From Bacteroidota bacterium (GTDB lineage: Bacteria; Bacteroidota; Bacteroidia; 2-12-FULL-35-15), in the NCBI GenBank assembly GCA_029237775.1, contig JAQZBR010000001.1, positions 310,001 through 374,000 on the forward strand: a stretch of DNA of 64,000 bases, read 5' to 3'. The notes below the pieces were generated by a model, which was not told the DNA's origin, ran no database searches, and saw only the letters and a program-made list of their open reading frames with translations. The translations under genes were made by a program, and so were the position numbers. Positions within the stretch are counted from its first letter, which is position 1, and each line of letters begins with the position of its first letter. Positions 33,998-41,410 of this stretch are shown here, one piece after another.

Positions 33998-36985
33998 TCA
34001 CTCCTTCCTGCCTTGCTTATCAATTCTAATTGTGACGACAATAAGCTTCTTTTCCTTCATTTTTGTTGGCATTTGTCTAACAGTAGCCATTAAGGTTTTG
34101 CTCCCCGCAACCTTGCTTTTTAATTCCAGTTCAGTTATATCTATTTTAGACTTTTTGCCCGCGTCAAGCTTCCTTTTCAATTCAGGGAAGTGTAAGCCTG
34201 CGGTTTTAAATAAATTAAAACCGACAACCTGTTCGGAGCTGATCTTAAAAAGTTTCCTGAACGATTGATTCACGGAAACAACCTTGTAATCATAATCCAG
34301 AACAATTATTGCATCAGGGAGGCTGTTAATAATCCCCTCTGAATATTCCACAGCATCACTCAGGCTGTTCTCCAATTGTTTCATTTTGGTGACATCAATA
34401 AAGGCAAGGACCACACCTGCAATAAAATTCTCGCTTGTACGGTATGGCGTGATCCTTAAGGAATACCACTTCCCCTTTCTTGAGGGGACTGTTATCTCCT
34501 TAGTGATGAGCTTCAGCAAGACTTCCTTCAGTTCTTTTTCAAGTGATTTGTAATTTACGATGAGTGAAAGGTTTGAAAGCGGACGCCCTACATCGGAAGG
34601 AATAAGCTTAACAATTTCCGCAGCTTTAGGAGTAAATTTTTTGATCAGTAAATTATTATCAAGGAAGATGGTTGCAATTTCCATACTGTCCATCAGGTTG
34701 CGCATGTCGTTGTTTGTCTGGCTCAACTCATCGGACTTAAGCTGGTATTGAACATTAATGGACATCAACTCCTCGTTCAGCGACTGCATTTCCTCCTTCG
34801 AAGTAATTGATTCTTCATTGGTACTTTGAAGCTCTTCATTGGTACTCTGCAATTCTTCGTTAGAGGATTTCAATTCTTCAAATGACGTTTCCATTTGCTG
34901 AATAGTACTTTCCAGTTGAAGGCGCGTTTTAGTCAATTCTTTTTCAAGCTCAAGAATTATATCCGATTCTTTGCTTCCTGTTTTTTTCAAACGCGTGCTC
35001 TTTACGTCTTCTTTAACACCAAGATCTTCAAAGATTATCATGATAAGGCCTTCAAGAGGGGATGGATCTTTAATATACGAACAGGTAAGTCTTAAAATAT
35101 GATCCGTTCCGTTAATATTCAGAACAACACCTTCCCTGATCTGCGTACTTTTATTCGTGGTGCTTTGTGTAATCAGCCTGCTCAACTCATAACGAATCCC
35201 CGTTTTCGCGATCTTGTAAATATTCATATTCGGTTCACCGGTGCCAATTTCCACAAAACGGCTCAACGAACCATTAACATACAGCACATCTCCTCTTTCA
35301 TTCATAATCAGTGAAGGAGGAGTGTATTTTTCCAGAAGAATATTTTGGAATACCTCCGGTAGATTATTCTTATTCATTTTTAGTAAGTCATTCACCGTAG
35401 TTAAGGTTTGTACCGGAGGTGTCTCATAACGTGGGAGCGTAAAGCTGTAATCCATAGATGAAAAGGAGACAACATCTTTTCGTTTGAATATTCTCAATCG
35501 GTTATTCACCGGATTAAACAGATCACTGTAAATGCCTACCGTTTCGGAGTTACCAAGAAAAAGCAAGCCTTCCTTATTCAAAGAATAATGGAACAACGGA
35601 ACCAGCTTCTTTTGCAATTCAGAATTCAGATAGATCATCAGGTTTCTGCACGACAATAAATCGACTTTCGTAAATGGTGAATCCTTAATGATATTATGCT
35701 GAGCAAAAATGATCATTTCACGAATCTCCTTTTTTATGATGTAATGATTGTTCTGATGAATAAAAAATCGGTTCAAACGTTCTTCAGTAACGTCACCTGA
35801 AAGGTTGTCAAAATAAATTCCTGTCCGTGCTTTCTCAATCGCTGCCGCATCAAGGTCCGTTGCAAAGATTTGGACCCTTTTTGAATTGGACATATTTAGC
35901 TTTTCCATACATTCCTTGAGGACGATTGCAAGAGAGTACGCTTCTTCACCCGTTGAACATGCAGCGACCCAGAAACGAACAGGCTCATTTTCCTGTTTTG
36001 ATTCAAGCAAACTCAATAAAGGCTTCTCCAACTCTTCAAACGCTTCCTTATCCCGAAAAAATTTTGTTACACCGATCAGAAGCTCTTTAAAAAGAACATC
36101 AATTTCATGACTGTTTTCCCGCAGATAATTTACATACTCGGTGATTCCCGAAAGCTGATGAACAGCAATCCTTCGTTCTACTCTCCGGTTGATGGTGCTG
36201 CGCTTATACATTGAAAAGTCGTGACCGGTTTGTGTACGGAGTAACATGAAGATCTTCAACAGCGCATTTTGAATTTTGACATCTACCACCTCTGAAGTGT
36301 CATCACTTTTTATAACCGGATGATGAAAATAATTTAAAAGCTTTTCAGCCATCTCTTCAGGTTGCAGCACATAATCAACAAATCCGGTACTGATCGAAGC
36401 AAGAGGCATGCTGTTAAATTCGGTTGAACCCGGATCCTGAACTATTGCTAATCCAAGAAATTCTTTAATTACTTTAATTCCAAGCTCCCCATCCGATCCC
36501 ATTCCGGAAAGTATGATTGCTGCGGACCGGTCTCGTTGATCCTGCCCGAGGCTTTGAAAGAAAAAGTCAATTGGCATCCTGAAACCTCTAGGCTTTGAGG
36601 GCTCAAGTAATAACAGGCGGCCGTTAAGTATACTGATATCTTTTGCCGGAGGAATAATATAAACACAATTCTTTTGAATCACTTCGCCATCCAATGCCTG
36701 ACGCACTTTCATTTTGGTATAACGCTGAAGTAATTCCGGCACCATACCCTTTTTTGTTGGATCCAGATGCATCACCACAATGAAGGCCATGCCGATTCCT
36801 GCGGGCACATTTGTAAAGAATTGCTCAAGAGCCTGAAAAGCCCCTGCAGAACCGCCAATCCCAACAACAGGAAAATCTATATTGTTGTTTTCCAAAGGAA
36901 CAATCGACTTTTTTTTAGTCAACCGGCTCCCTTTTTTAAGAGTGGTTTTATAAATAGGATTAACAGGTTCTTTCTTTTTTTTCAT
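33998..36985 (-). CDS. CheB-CheR fused PAS protein
   Basis: 995 residues from ATG 36985 (the TTG at 36994 is the alternative). Domains in order: CheB methylesterase (~35-225) with catalytic Ser in VGIGGSAGAFQALE, His in VVMHLDP and Asp in LSGMGSDGELG. Next is CheR methyltransferase (~250-490) with GVTKFFRDKEAFEEL and VAACSTGEEAYSLA. A coiled coil (~690-780) repeats EELQSTNEE, and two PAS domains follow. No receiver in front of CheB. Such hybrids occur in organisms lacking flagella; they are thought to methylate/demethylate signalling proteins, not chemoreceptors, but targets are unknown. The kinase gene begins two bases after its stop. Confidence 0.93.
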   Translation of the reverse strand: MKKKKEPVNPIYKTTLKKGSRLTKKKSIVPLENNNIDFPVVGIGGSAGAFQALEQFFTNVPAGIGMAFIVVMHLDPTKKGMVPELLQRYTKMKVRQALDGEVIQKNCVYIIPPAKDISILNGRLLLLEPSKPRGFRMPIDFFFQSLGQDQRDRSAAIILSGMGSDGELGIKVIKEFLGLAIVQDPGSTEFNSMPLASISTGFVDYVLQPEEMAEKLLNYFHHPVIKSDDTSEVVDVKIQNALLKIFMLLRTQTGHDFSMYKRSTINRRVERRIAVHQLSGITEYVNYLRENSHEIDVLFKELLIGVTKFFRDKEAFEELEKPLLSLLESKQENEPVRFWVAACSTGEEAYSLAIVLKECMEKLNMSNSKRVQIFATDLDAAAIEKARTGIYFDNLSGDVTEERLNRFFIHQNNHYIIKKEIREMIIFAQHNIIKDSPFTKVDLLSCRNLMIYLNSELQKKLVPLFHYSLNKEGLLFLGNSETVGIYSDLFNPVNNRLRIFKRKDVVSFSSMDYSFTLPRYETPPVQTLTTVNDLLKMNKNNLPEVFQNILLEKYTPPSLIMNERGDVLYVNGSLSRFVEIGTGEPNMNIYKIAKTGIRYELSRLITQSTTNKSTQIREGVVLNINGTDHILRLTCSYIKDPSPLEGLIMIIFEDLGVKEDVKSTRLKKTGSKESDIILELEKELTKTRLQLESTIQQMETSFEELKSSNEELQSTNEELQSTNEESITSKEEMQSLNEELMSINVQYQLKSDELSQTNNDMRNLMDSMEIATIFLDNNLLIKKFTPKAAEIVKLIPSDVGRPLSNLSLIVNYKSLEKELKEVLLKLITKEITVPSRKGKWYSLRITPYRTSENFIAGVVLAFIDVTKMKQLENSLSDAVEYSEGIINSLPDAIIVLDYDYKVVSVNQSFRKLFKISSEQVVGFNLFKTAGLHFPELKRKLDAGKKSKIDITELELKSKVAGSKTLMATVRQMPTKMKEKKLIVVTIRIDKQGRKE

Positions 36986-36991
36986 ATAAAT

Positions 36992-36999
36992 CAAATATA
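36992..36999 (-). promoter_or_regulatory. -7 box immediately before the CheB-CheR gene
   Basis: Minus-strand TATATTTG ends six bases before the ATG at 36985, which puts the transcription start at or beside the start codon. Confidence 0.45.
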
Positions 37000-37212
37000 A
37001 TTAAAATCAAGGTCTTTCAAATATGCCATGATATTGGTATACAAACGATCTAAAAAGCGGGGGGCACCATGCTTATTTTTATTCCATGAAACAGTTAAAT
37101 GAGAGATACAAAATTAATATTCCAAAAATAAAAACCTATGCAGCAGGGAGTTTTTCAACTTTTGGAAGCTGCGAAAAACTTTTTAATTATGAATACGGAC
37201 ATTTTATACATC

Positions 37213-37689
37213 TTAATTCAAACGAAGTTTAAGGTTACGGCTGACTTTTACCGGATCAGATATAAGGAAAGATTTGCGTGAGTTGGGTGATAAGTTTTCA
37301 TGGAGGTGCATCGACAGGATCAGCCGGATCAGTTTTGTTTGCTGTTCAAAAGAAACCTGCTTGACAATGTAGGCGTTTGCGCCATTGTTATATGTTTCGT
37401 CAACGTCTGAATCATCCATAGAGGTGGAGATCATCACTACGGGAATATTTTTGTACCTTTTATCTTTTCGTATTTCTATCAGACACTCCTTTCCACACTT
37501 TAAAGGCATATTGATATCTAAGAATATAATATCGGGTTTAAATTCTTTGATCTTATCGAGCGCCTCGTCACCATTCGATGCAAGCTCAAGATGATATTTG
37601 AAATCCGTCTGAGCTAGAGCATCCCTGAAAAGATCACGATCATCCTGATCATCATCCGTATATAAGATTTTAATTTTCTCTTCTTTCAA
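37213..37689 (-). CDS. Single-domain response regulator (Rcp1-like)
   Basis: 158 residues. Receiver fold: acidic pocket ILYTDDDQDDRDLF, phospho-acceptor Asp in DIIFLDINMPLKCGKECLI, Ser/Thr in VVMISTSMDDSDV and Lys in AYIVKQVS. The only in-frame start near the N-terminus is TTG 37689, as a stop codon lies three codons upstream and no ATG follows before the conserved part. It sits just upstream of the CheB-CheR gene on the same strand but 214 bases away; the pairing is likely functional, though unproven. Confidence 0.85.
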   Translation of the reverse strand: MKEEKIKILYTDDDQDDRDLFRDALAQTDFKYHLELASNGDEALDKIKEFKPDIIFLDINMPLKCGKECLIEIRKDKRYKNIPVVMISTSMDDSDVDETYNNGANAYIVKQVSFEQQTKLIRLILSMHLHENLSPNSRKSFLISDPVKVSRNLKLRLN

Positions 37690-38038
37690 AAGCTCTTAGG
37701 TTTAAACGGACAGTAAAAATAGCAAAGAATAAAAAGCTGAAGCTTAGTAAAAATACTTAATTAACGTTTTGCTAAATTGCATTAGTGGCAAGCACGCTTA
37801 GCCCTTAATCGATAATGAAGTATTCATCGAACCGAACCCTGAAACTATATCTACCTTAAACTATAAAATAAAACAGCGCAATCACCGGAGCAACCAAGCC
37901 GAATCGGTTTTGATTGCAGAGCTCTTTCCTAAAGACGATTTTAATCTTACAATAGTTGCACGTGATGAAAAATGGCCACGAAATACTATCACAGAGGTAG
38001 AAACAAAAAACAGAACTCAAAAGGTTCTGTTTTTTTTA
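37690..38038. other. Intergenic stretch with an unassigned open frame
   Basis: Contains a plus-strand open frame from about 37802 to 38107 whose composition is protein-like (TISTLNYKIKQRNHRSN, ELFPKDDFNLTIVARDEK), but it has no ATG, runs through a terminator and into the antisense of the lipoprotein gene. It may be a gene remnant or chance. Nothing else is seen. Confidence 0.4.
38005..38036 (-). terminator. Terminator of the small lipoprotein gene
   Basis: AAAAAACAGAAC pairs with GTTCTGTTTTTT around a 7-base loop, with further T on the plus side and A/T-rich flank on the minus side. It sits directly at the end of the 38039 gene. Confidence 0.75.
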
Positions 38039-38248
38039 TTATTTTTTCTCTTCTGCGCCTGGTTCATCTTTCACACCGGCCGAATCGGAAGCTCTGTCTC
38101 CGCTTAATTTGCCACCGGTATTTGCCGGATCACTGTATCCTTCGATTCGTTTATTTCCATCACTGTCGGCCTCTCCTCCGTTACATGCATTCAGGCTGAA
38201 AAGGGTAATGCATACCAAGGTACATTTAAATAGTATTTTAACTTTCAT
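38039..38248 (-). CDS. Small lipoprotein, 69 aa
   Basis: ATG 38248 gives MKVKILFKCTLVCITLFSLN, ending in a lipobox (SLNAC) with Cys at about residue 22. The mature part is short, charged and Gly/Asp-rich (GGEADSDGNKRIEGYSDP), expected to be disordered. Function unknown; typical small periplasmic lipoprotein of the phylum. Divergent from cinA with ~130 bases between starts. Confidence 0.65.
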   Translation of the reverse strand: MKVKILFKCTLVCITLFSLNACNGGEADSDGNKRIEGYSDPANTGGKLSGDRASDSAGVKDEPGAEEKK

Positions 38249-38380
38249 ACTGCATTTATTTTTTAGTTCTAAGGCAGTAAATAAAATATTATGCCTTGTA
38301 CCCTTTTGTCTACAGTGAACGAAATTCGCGCACAGGAAAGAACGTGGCATTTTTCTTTAACCGGTATAATAAAACGATTT

Positions 38381-38854
38381 ATGCATCCTACGGTAAACTC
38401 TCTTATAAAATTAATGCAGGAGAAAGAATTGACGCTGGCACTTGCGGAAAGCATCACTTGTGGAATGGCTGCAGAAAAGCTGGCAACGGCATTTGGCACT
38501 TCAGAGGTTTTCCAGGGATCGATTGTCTGCTATACACCTGAAGTTAAAAATAAATTAATGCGGGTTCCGAAAACAGTGATTGATAAGTACACCACTGAAT
38601 CAATGCAGGTAACCGAACTACTTGCCAGGCACCTCAACAGATTAATCAAAGCTGATGTTTATGCTGCCATAACAGGGCTCGCGTCACCGGGTGGGAGTGA
38701 AACAAAAAACAAACCTGTTGGAACTGTTTTCATTTGTATAGTTCACGGCTCAAAAACCCACAAAAAGAAATATCTCTTCAGGGGTACACCCTTAGAGATC
38801 AGAAAGAAATGCTGCTTTGCATTGTATGAGCTGATAATTGAAAAGCTAAAATAA
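38381..38854 (+). CDS. CinA C-terminal domain protein (nicotinamide-nucleotide amidase type)
   Basis: 157 residues from ATG 38381 (MHPTVNSLIKLMQEKELTLA). Only the CinA C-terminal domain is present: LALAESITCGMAAEKLA, FQGSIVCYTPEVKNKLMRV and ITGLASPGGSET, containing the catalytic-type Ser and the GxxSPGG loop. Enzymes of this kind deamidate NMN in the pyridine nucleotide cycle; stand-alone versions are common. No full-length CinA or competence gene is nearby. Cytoplasmic. Confidence 0.9.
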   Translation: MHPTVNSLIKLMQEKELTLALAESITCGMAAEKLATAFGTSEVFQGSIVCYTPEVKNKLMRVPKTVIDKYTTESMQVTELLARHLNRLIKADVYAAITGLASPGGSETKNKPVGTVFICIVHGSKTHKKKYLFRGTPLEIRKKCCFALYELIIEKLK

Positions 38855-38878
38855 AAAAACAGCATCTGAATGCTGTTC
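38853..38878 (-). terminator. Terminator of the 35-aa membrane peptide gene
   Basis: ACAGCAT pairs with ATGCTGT around CTGA; on the minus strand it is followed by TTTTTTTATTTT, a strong tract, whereas the plus-strand side is poor. This supports a real minus-strand transcript ending here, close to the stop at 38883. Confidence 0.7.
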
Positions 38879-38882
38879 CTGT

Positions 38883-38990
38883 TTAATTATTGTTCATTGG
38901 GCCGTTACTATCCTTGTTCTTCGCCCTTGCCTGAAAAACTGCCGCCACTATTACAATGCCGACAATCACTAGTATTACCGTTAGTACCAT
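38883..38990 (-). CDS. Single-helix membrane peptide, 35 aa
   Basis: Read by hand: ATG 38990 gives MVLTVILVIVGIVIVAAVFQ, one membrane helix, then ARAKNKDSNGPMNNN, a basic then polar tail. Too short for a family call, but the ORF is exactly bracketed by a start with an A-rich leader and by a minus-strand terminator 5 bases past its stop. Similar one-helix peptides are frequent in the phylum. Moderate support. Confidence 0.5.
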   Translation of the reverse strand: MVLTVILVIVGIVIVAAVFQARAKNKDSNGPMNNN

Positions 38991-39018
38991 TTTCAATTAA
39001 TTAAAGGTTAATAAAAGA

Positions 39019-39060
39019 ATACTAAAAAACCCTGTATGGCTATACAAGGTCTTTTAGTAT
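39019..39060 (-). terminator. Possible terminator after the DUF4142 gene
   Basis: ATACTAAAA pairs with TTTTAGTAT and a less perfect inner stem follows; it begins 11 bases after the stop at 39071. There is no long T-run, so confidence is moderate. Confidence 0.45.
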
Positions 39061-39070
39061 TATATGCTGA

Positions 39071-39634
39071 TTACTTAACTAGCTCGTGAGTAGTTTCTGA
39101 CATACTTAAATGATGCTTTAAAGTTGGGATCTTGCTTGCAGCCCATCCCTTTAATTCACCATCATGTCCTTTATCTGCTTGTTTCTGGAACATATCAATT
39201 GCGTCCTTATGATCCTTAACCATTAGTTTGGTATAGTCCTTATCGAACTCAGCGCCTTTTTTCTTAGTCAGGTCATCAAAATCTTTCTGACGCTTGTCGC
39301 TTAACTTTGCAGGAAGGGTAATATTTTTTTTAGCAGCAACAGATTTAAGTTCTTCGTTTGCTTTGCTGTGATCTGTGATCATGTGGTCCGCCAGTTCTTT
39401 CACTTTTGCAGAAGCTGCATTTGTTTTTGCAAGCTGAGCAACCTGAACCTCAAACATTCCGTCATCCGCTGCGTCCACTACGAATTCAGCATCATCTTCC
39501 ATTTTGTTATCATGTTTTTGCTCATTTTGCTTCTCAGCAGTTTTTTTAGCATCTTTTTGTGCGAAAGCACCTGTGCTCATTGATGCAACAAATACAAAGG
39601 CTGCTGCAATCACACTGATCTTGTTTGTTTTCAT
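39071..39634 (-). CDS. DUF4142 ferritin-like periplasmic protein
   Basis: 187 residues with a cleavable signal (VIAAAFVFVASMSTGAFAQ). The mature protein is a predicted helical bundle with the DUF4142 pattern: FVVDAADDGMFEVQVAQLA, HMITDHSKANEELKSVAA, then KLMVKDHKDAIDMFQKQA and HLSMSETTHEL. Known members are stress- or surface-associated and fold like ferritin, but metal binding is not certain. A perfect palindrome (TTGGTTTAAACCAA at 39648-39661) lies in its upstream region. Confidence 0.85.
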   Translation of the reverse strand: MKTNKISVIAAAFVFVASMSTGAFAQKDAKKTAEKQNEQKHDNKMEDDAEFVVDAADDGMFEVQVAQLAKTNAASAKVKELADHMITDHSKANEELKSVAAKKNITLPAKLSDKRQKDFDDLTKKKGAEFDKDYTKLMVKDHKDAIDMFQKQADKGHDGELKGWAASKIPTLKHHLSMSETTHELVK

Positions 39635-39647
39635 AAGTTGATTTTTA

Positions 39648-39661
39648 TTGGTTTAAACCAA
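39648..39661. promoter_or_regulatory. 14-bp perfect palindrome upstream of DUF4142 gene
   Basis: TTGGTTTAAACCAA reads the same on both strands and is 13 bases before the ATG at 39634, a likely operator position. The binding protein is unknown. Confidence 0.35.
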
Positions 39662-39757
39662 ACAAGGTAAAAAACATGCCAACCGAAAATCCCTTTATTA
39701 AACATTTTGGGCTGGCACGGGTTTTTCCCCGATCCATTAGTAAATAAGGCGTATCCG

Positions 39758-39883
39758 ATGAAAAACAATGACGGCATAAATCATAACAGACACCCGAACC
39801 ATGAAGGCATAGGGACAATCACAGCTTTGCTTACCATTATCACTTTATCACTCATTTTTGTAAGTATCTTCAGTGTAATTTAG
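39758..39883 (+). CDS. Single-helix membrane peptide, 41 aa
   Basis: Read by hand: ATG 39758 opens MKNNDGINHNRHPNHEGIGT, a His/Asn-rich head, then TALLTIITLSLIFVSIFSVI, one membrane helix at the C-terminus. It precedes the PepSY-like gene by 20 bases. Short and without family, but the polar head plus clean helix and codon-level reading make it plausible. Confidence 0.45.
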   Translation: MKNNDGINHNRHPNHEGIGTITALLTIITLSLIFVSIFSVI

Positions 39884-39903
39884 TCAACAAATAAATTAGC
39901 AAT

Positions 39904-40359
39904 ATGAAAAGTTTAATCATTATTTCCGCACTGGCTTTTTGCTCTTTCGGGTTGGCTGCCCAAACGGTTAAAGAAGCGGAAGTGCCCGCAGCGACAAAAT
40001 CAGCCCTGATCAAAATATATCCTTCCGCGAAAGTTGAAAAATGGGAAAAAGAGGAAGGGAATTATGAAGCAGAATTTCATAATAATAAAATTGAGACCTC
40101 GGTTTTAATCAGTGAAGGCGGAACTATCCTGGAGACAGAAACGGAGATGAAGCCTGATGATTTGCCAAAGAGCATTGCAGAATATGTGAACAAATACCTG
40201 AATGGCAAAAAGATCAAAGAAGCCTCGAAAATAGTTTACCAAAAAGGTAAGATAGGATATGAAGCAGAGGTAGACGATATAGATTACATCTTTGATGAGA
40301 ACGGAACTTTTGTCGAGAAGAAAGCAGAAACAGATAAGGACACTGACAATAATAAGTAA
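39904..40359 (+). CDS. PepSY-like (DUF2874) periplasmic protein
   Basis: 151 residues with a signal peptide (IISALAFCSFGLAAQ). Two repeats of the PepSY-like pattern: VPAATKSALIKIYPSAKVEK with YEAEFHNNKIETSVLI, and LPKSIAEYVNKYLNGKKIKE with GYEAEVDDIDYIFDENG. Members bind or inhibit other proteins in the periplasm in some species, but the role here is unknown. It ends in a strong terminator. The acidic Asp-rich tail (DTDNNK) is unusual but short. Confidence 0.85.
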   Translation: MKSLIIISALAFCSFGLAAQTVKEAEVPAATKSALIKIYPSAKVEKWEKEEGNYEAEFHNNKIETSVLISEGGTILETETEMKPDDLPKSIAEYVNKYLNGKKIKEASKIVYQKGKIGYEAEVDDIDYIFDENGTFVEKKAETDKDTDNNK

Positions 40360-40362
40360 TTG

Positions 40363-40389
40363 AAGCCCCCGATGTAAGGGGGCTTTTTT
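40363..40389 (+). terminator. Terminator of the PepSY-like gene
   Basis: AAGCCCCC pairs with GGGGGCTT around a 7-base loop and six T follow. Confidence 0.9.
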
Positions 40390-40412
40390 GTTCCGCATGT
40401 TGAATGCTTTTT

Positions 40413-40420
40413 TAACTTTG
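40413..40420 (+). promoter_or_regulatory. -7 box immediately before the histidine kinase at 40425
   Basis: TAACTTTG (TAnnTTTG) ends four bases before the ATG. The TTTTTTG of the preceding terminator, 22 bases upstream, could serve as the -33 element. Confidence 0.5.
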
Positions 40421-40424
40421 CTAA

Positions 40425-41408
40425 ATGGTCAACAGGACAAAACAATCGAGGCCACTCCTGGTTTTTTATCTTCTTGTTATATATGTGTTTCTCCAGTTTA
40501 CCTGGTGGACATATTCCATGTTCCAGCTTAATAACGAAATTTCCCGATTAAAAACAGAACTGAACCTTATTAAAGGGGAGTCCTCAGACCAGATCATATC
40601 AGAAGGAAACAGCATCAATGAAAAACTGCACAAGCGCTGGGTCATGATCTCCAGTGAAGGGGCTGTATTTATCGGTCTTTTAATGATCGGCTTTTTTCAG
40701 ATCCGTAAAACATTCAGGAAAGAAAAAGAGCTCGCTGACCGACAGACTAATTTTCTGCTTTCTGTAACCCATGAATTAAAATCACCGATAGCCTCGGCCA
40801 AGCTTCAACTCCAGACCCTTCAAAAACATGAGCTCGACAAAGAAAAAAAACAGGAAATAATTGCGAACGCGATTAGTGACACAGACCGCTTAAATAATCT
40901 GGTTGAAAACATATTGCTTGCCGCAAAAATAGATAACAGTAACTTTCAGCTTCATCTGCAAAACACGGATCTCTCTGATTACATCGAAGAGAACATGACT
41001 CAAATGATCAAGCTTTTCAATTACAGGCAAAAAGTAATTCTTGATATTGAACCAGGTATTAGTCTTCCAATCGACCGAACTAGCTTTCCTTCGATCATTA
41101 TCAATCTGTTTGAGAATGCCGTTAAATATTCTCCTCCTGATTCAACAATAACTATCGCCCTTAAGAAAAAAGATGGCAAAGTAAAGCTCAGCGTTATCAA
41201 TGAAGGGAAAAGCATTGCAGCTGAAGACAAGAAAAAGATCTTTGAAAAATTCTATCGTGTGGGCAATGAAGATACAAGACAAACGAAAGGCACGGGCCTT
41301 GGCTTGTATATTGTGAAACACATTGTGCAACAACACAATGCGACTATTATTCTAAAAGACAATATTCCAGAAGGTAGTATTTTTGAAGTATGTTTTAACC
41401 AAATTTAA
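40425..41408 (+). CDS. Membrane sensor histidine kinase
   Basis: 327 residues. Two membrane helices (~12-30, LLVFYLLVIYVFLQFTWW, and ~75-92, AVFIGLLMIGFFQI) frame a short periplasmic loop. HisKA follows with the phospho-acceptor in SVTHELKSPIASAKLQLQTL and a HATPase domain (IIINLFENAVKYSPPDSTI, FEKFYRVGNEDTRQ and GTGLGLYIVKHIV). It lacks HAMP and PAS domains. Its stop is only two bases from the gpmI start, and the pair looks co-transcribed; no receiver follows in the same unit. Signal unknown. Confidence 0.92.
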   Translation: MVNRTKQSRPLLVFYLLVIYVFLQFTWWTYSMFQLNNEISRLKTELNLIKGESSDQIISEGNSINEKLHKRWVMISSEGAVFIGLLMIGFFQIRKTFRKEKELADRQTNFLLSVTHELKSPIASAKLQLQTLQKHELDKEKKQEIIANAISDTDRLNNLVENILLAAKIDNSNFQLHLQNTDLSDYIEENMTQMIKLFNYRQKVILDIEPGISLPIDRTSFPSIIINLFENAVKYSPPDSTITIALKKKDGKVKLSVINEGKSIAAEDKKKIFEKFYRVGNEDTRQTKGTGLGLYIVKHIVQQHNATIILKDNIPEGSIFEVCFNQI

Positions 41409-41410
41409 AG

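Noticed and set aside
37910-38107. 65-residue plus-strand ORF opposite the small lipoprotein gene
   Set aside because: Starts at TTG, runs through a terminator hairpin and ends antisense to a better-supported lipoprotein gene; kept only as a possible remnant.
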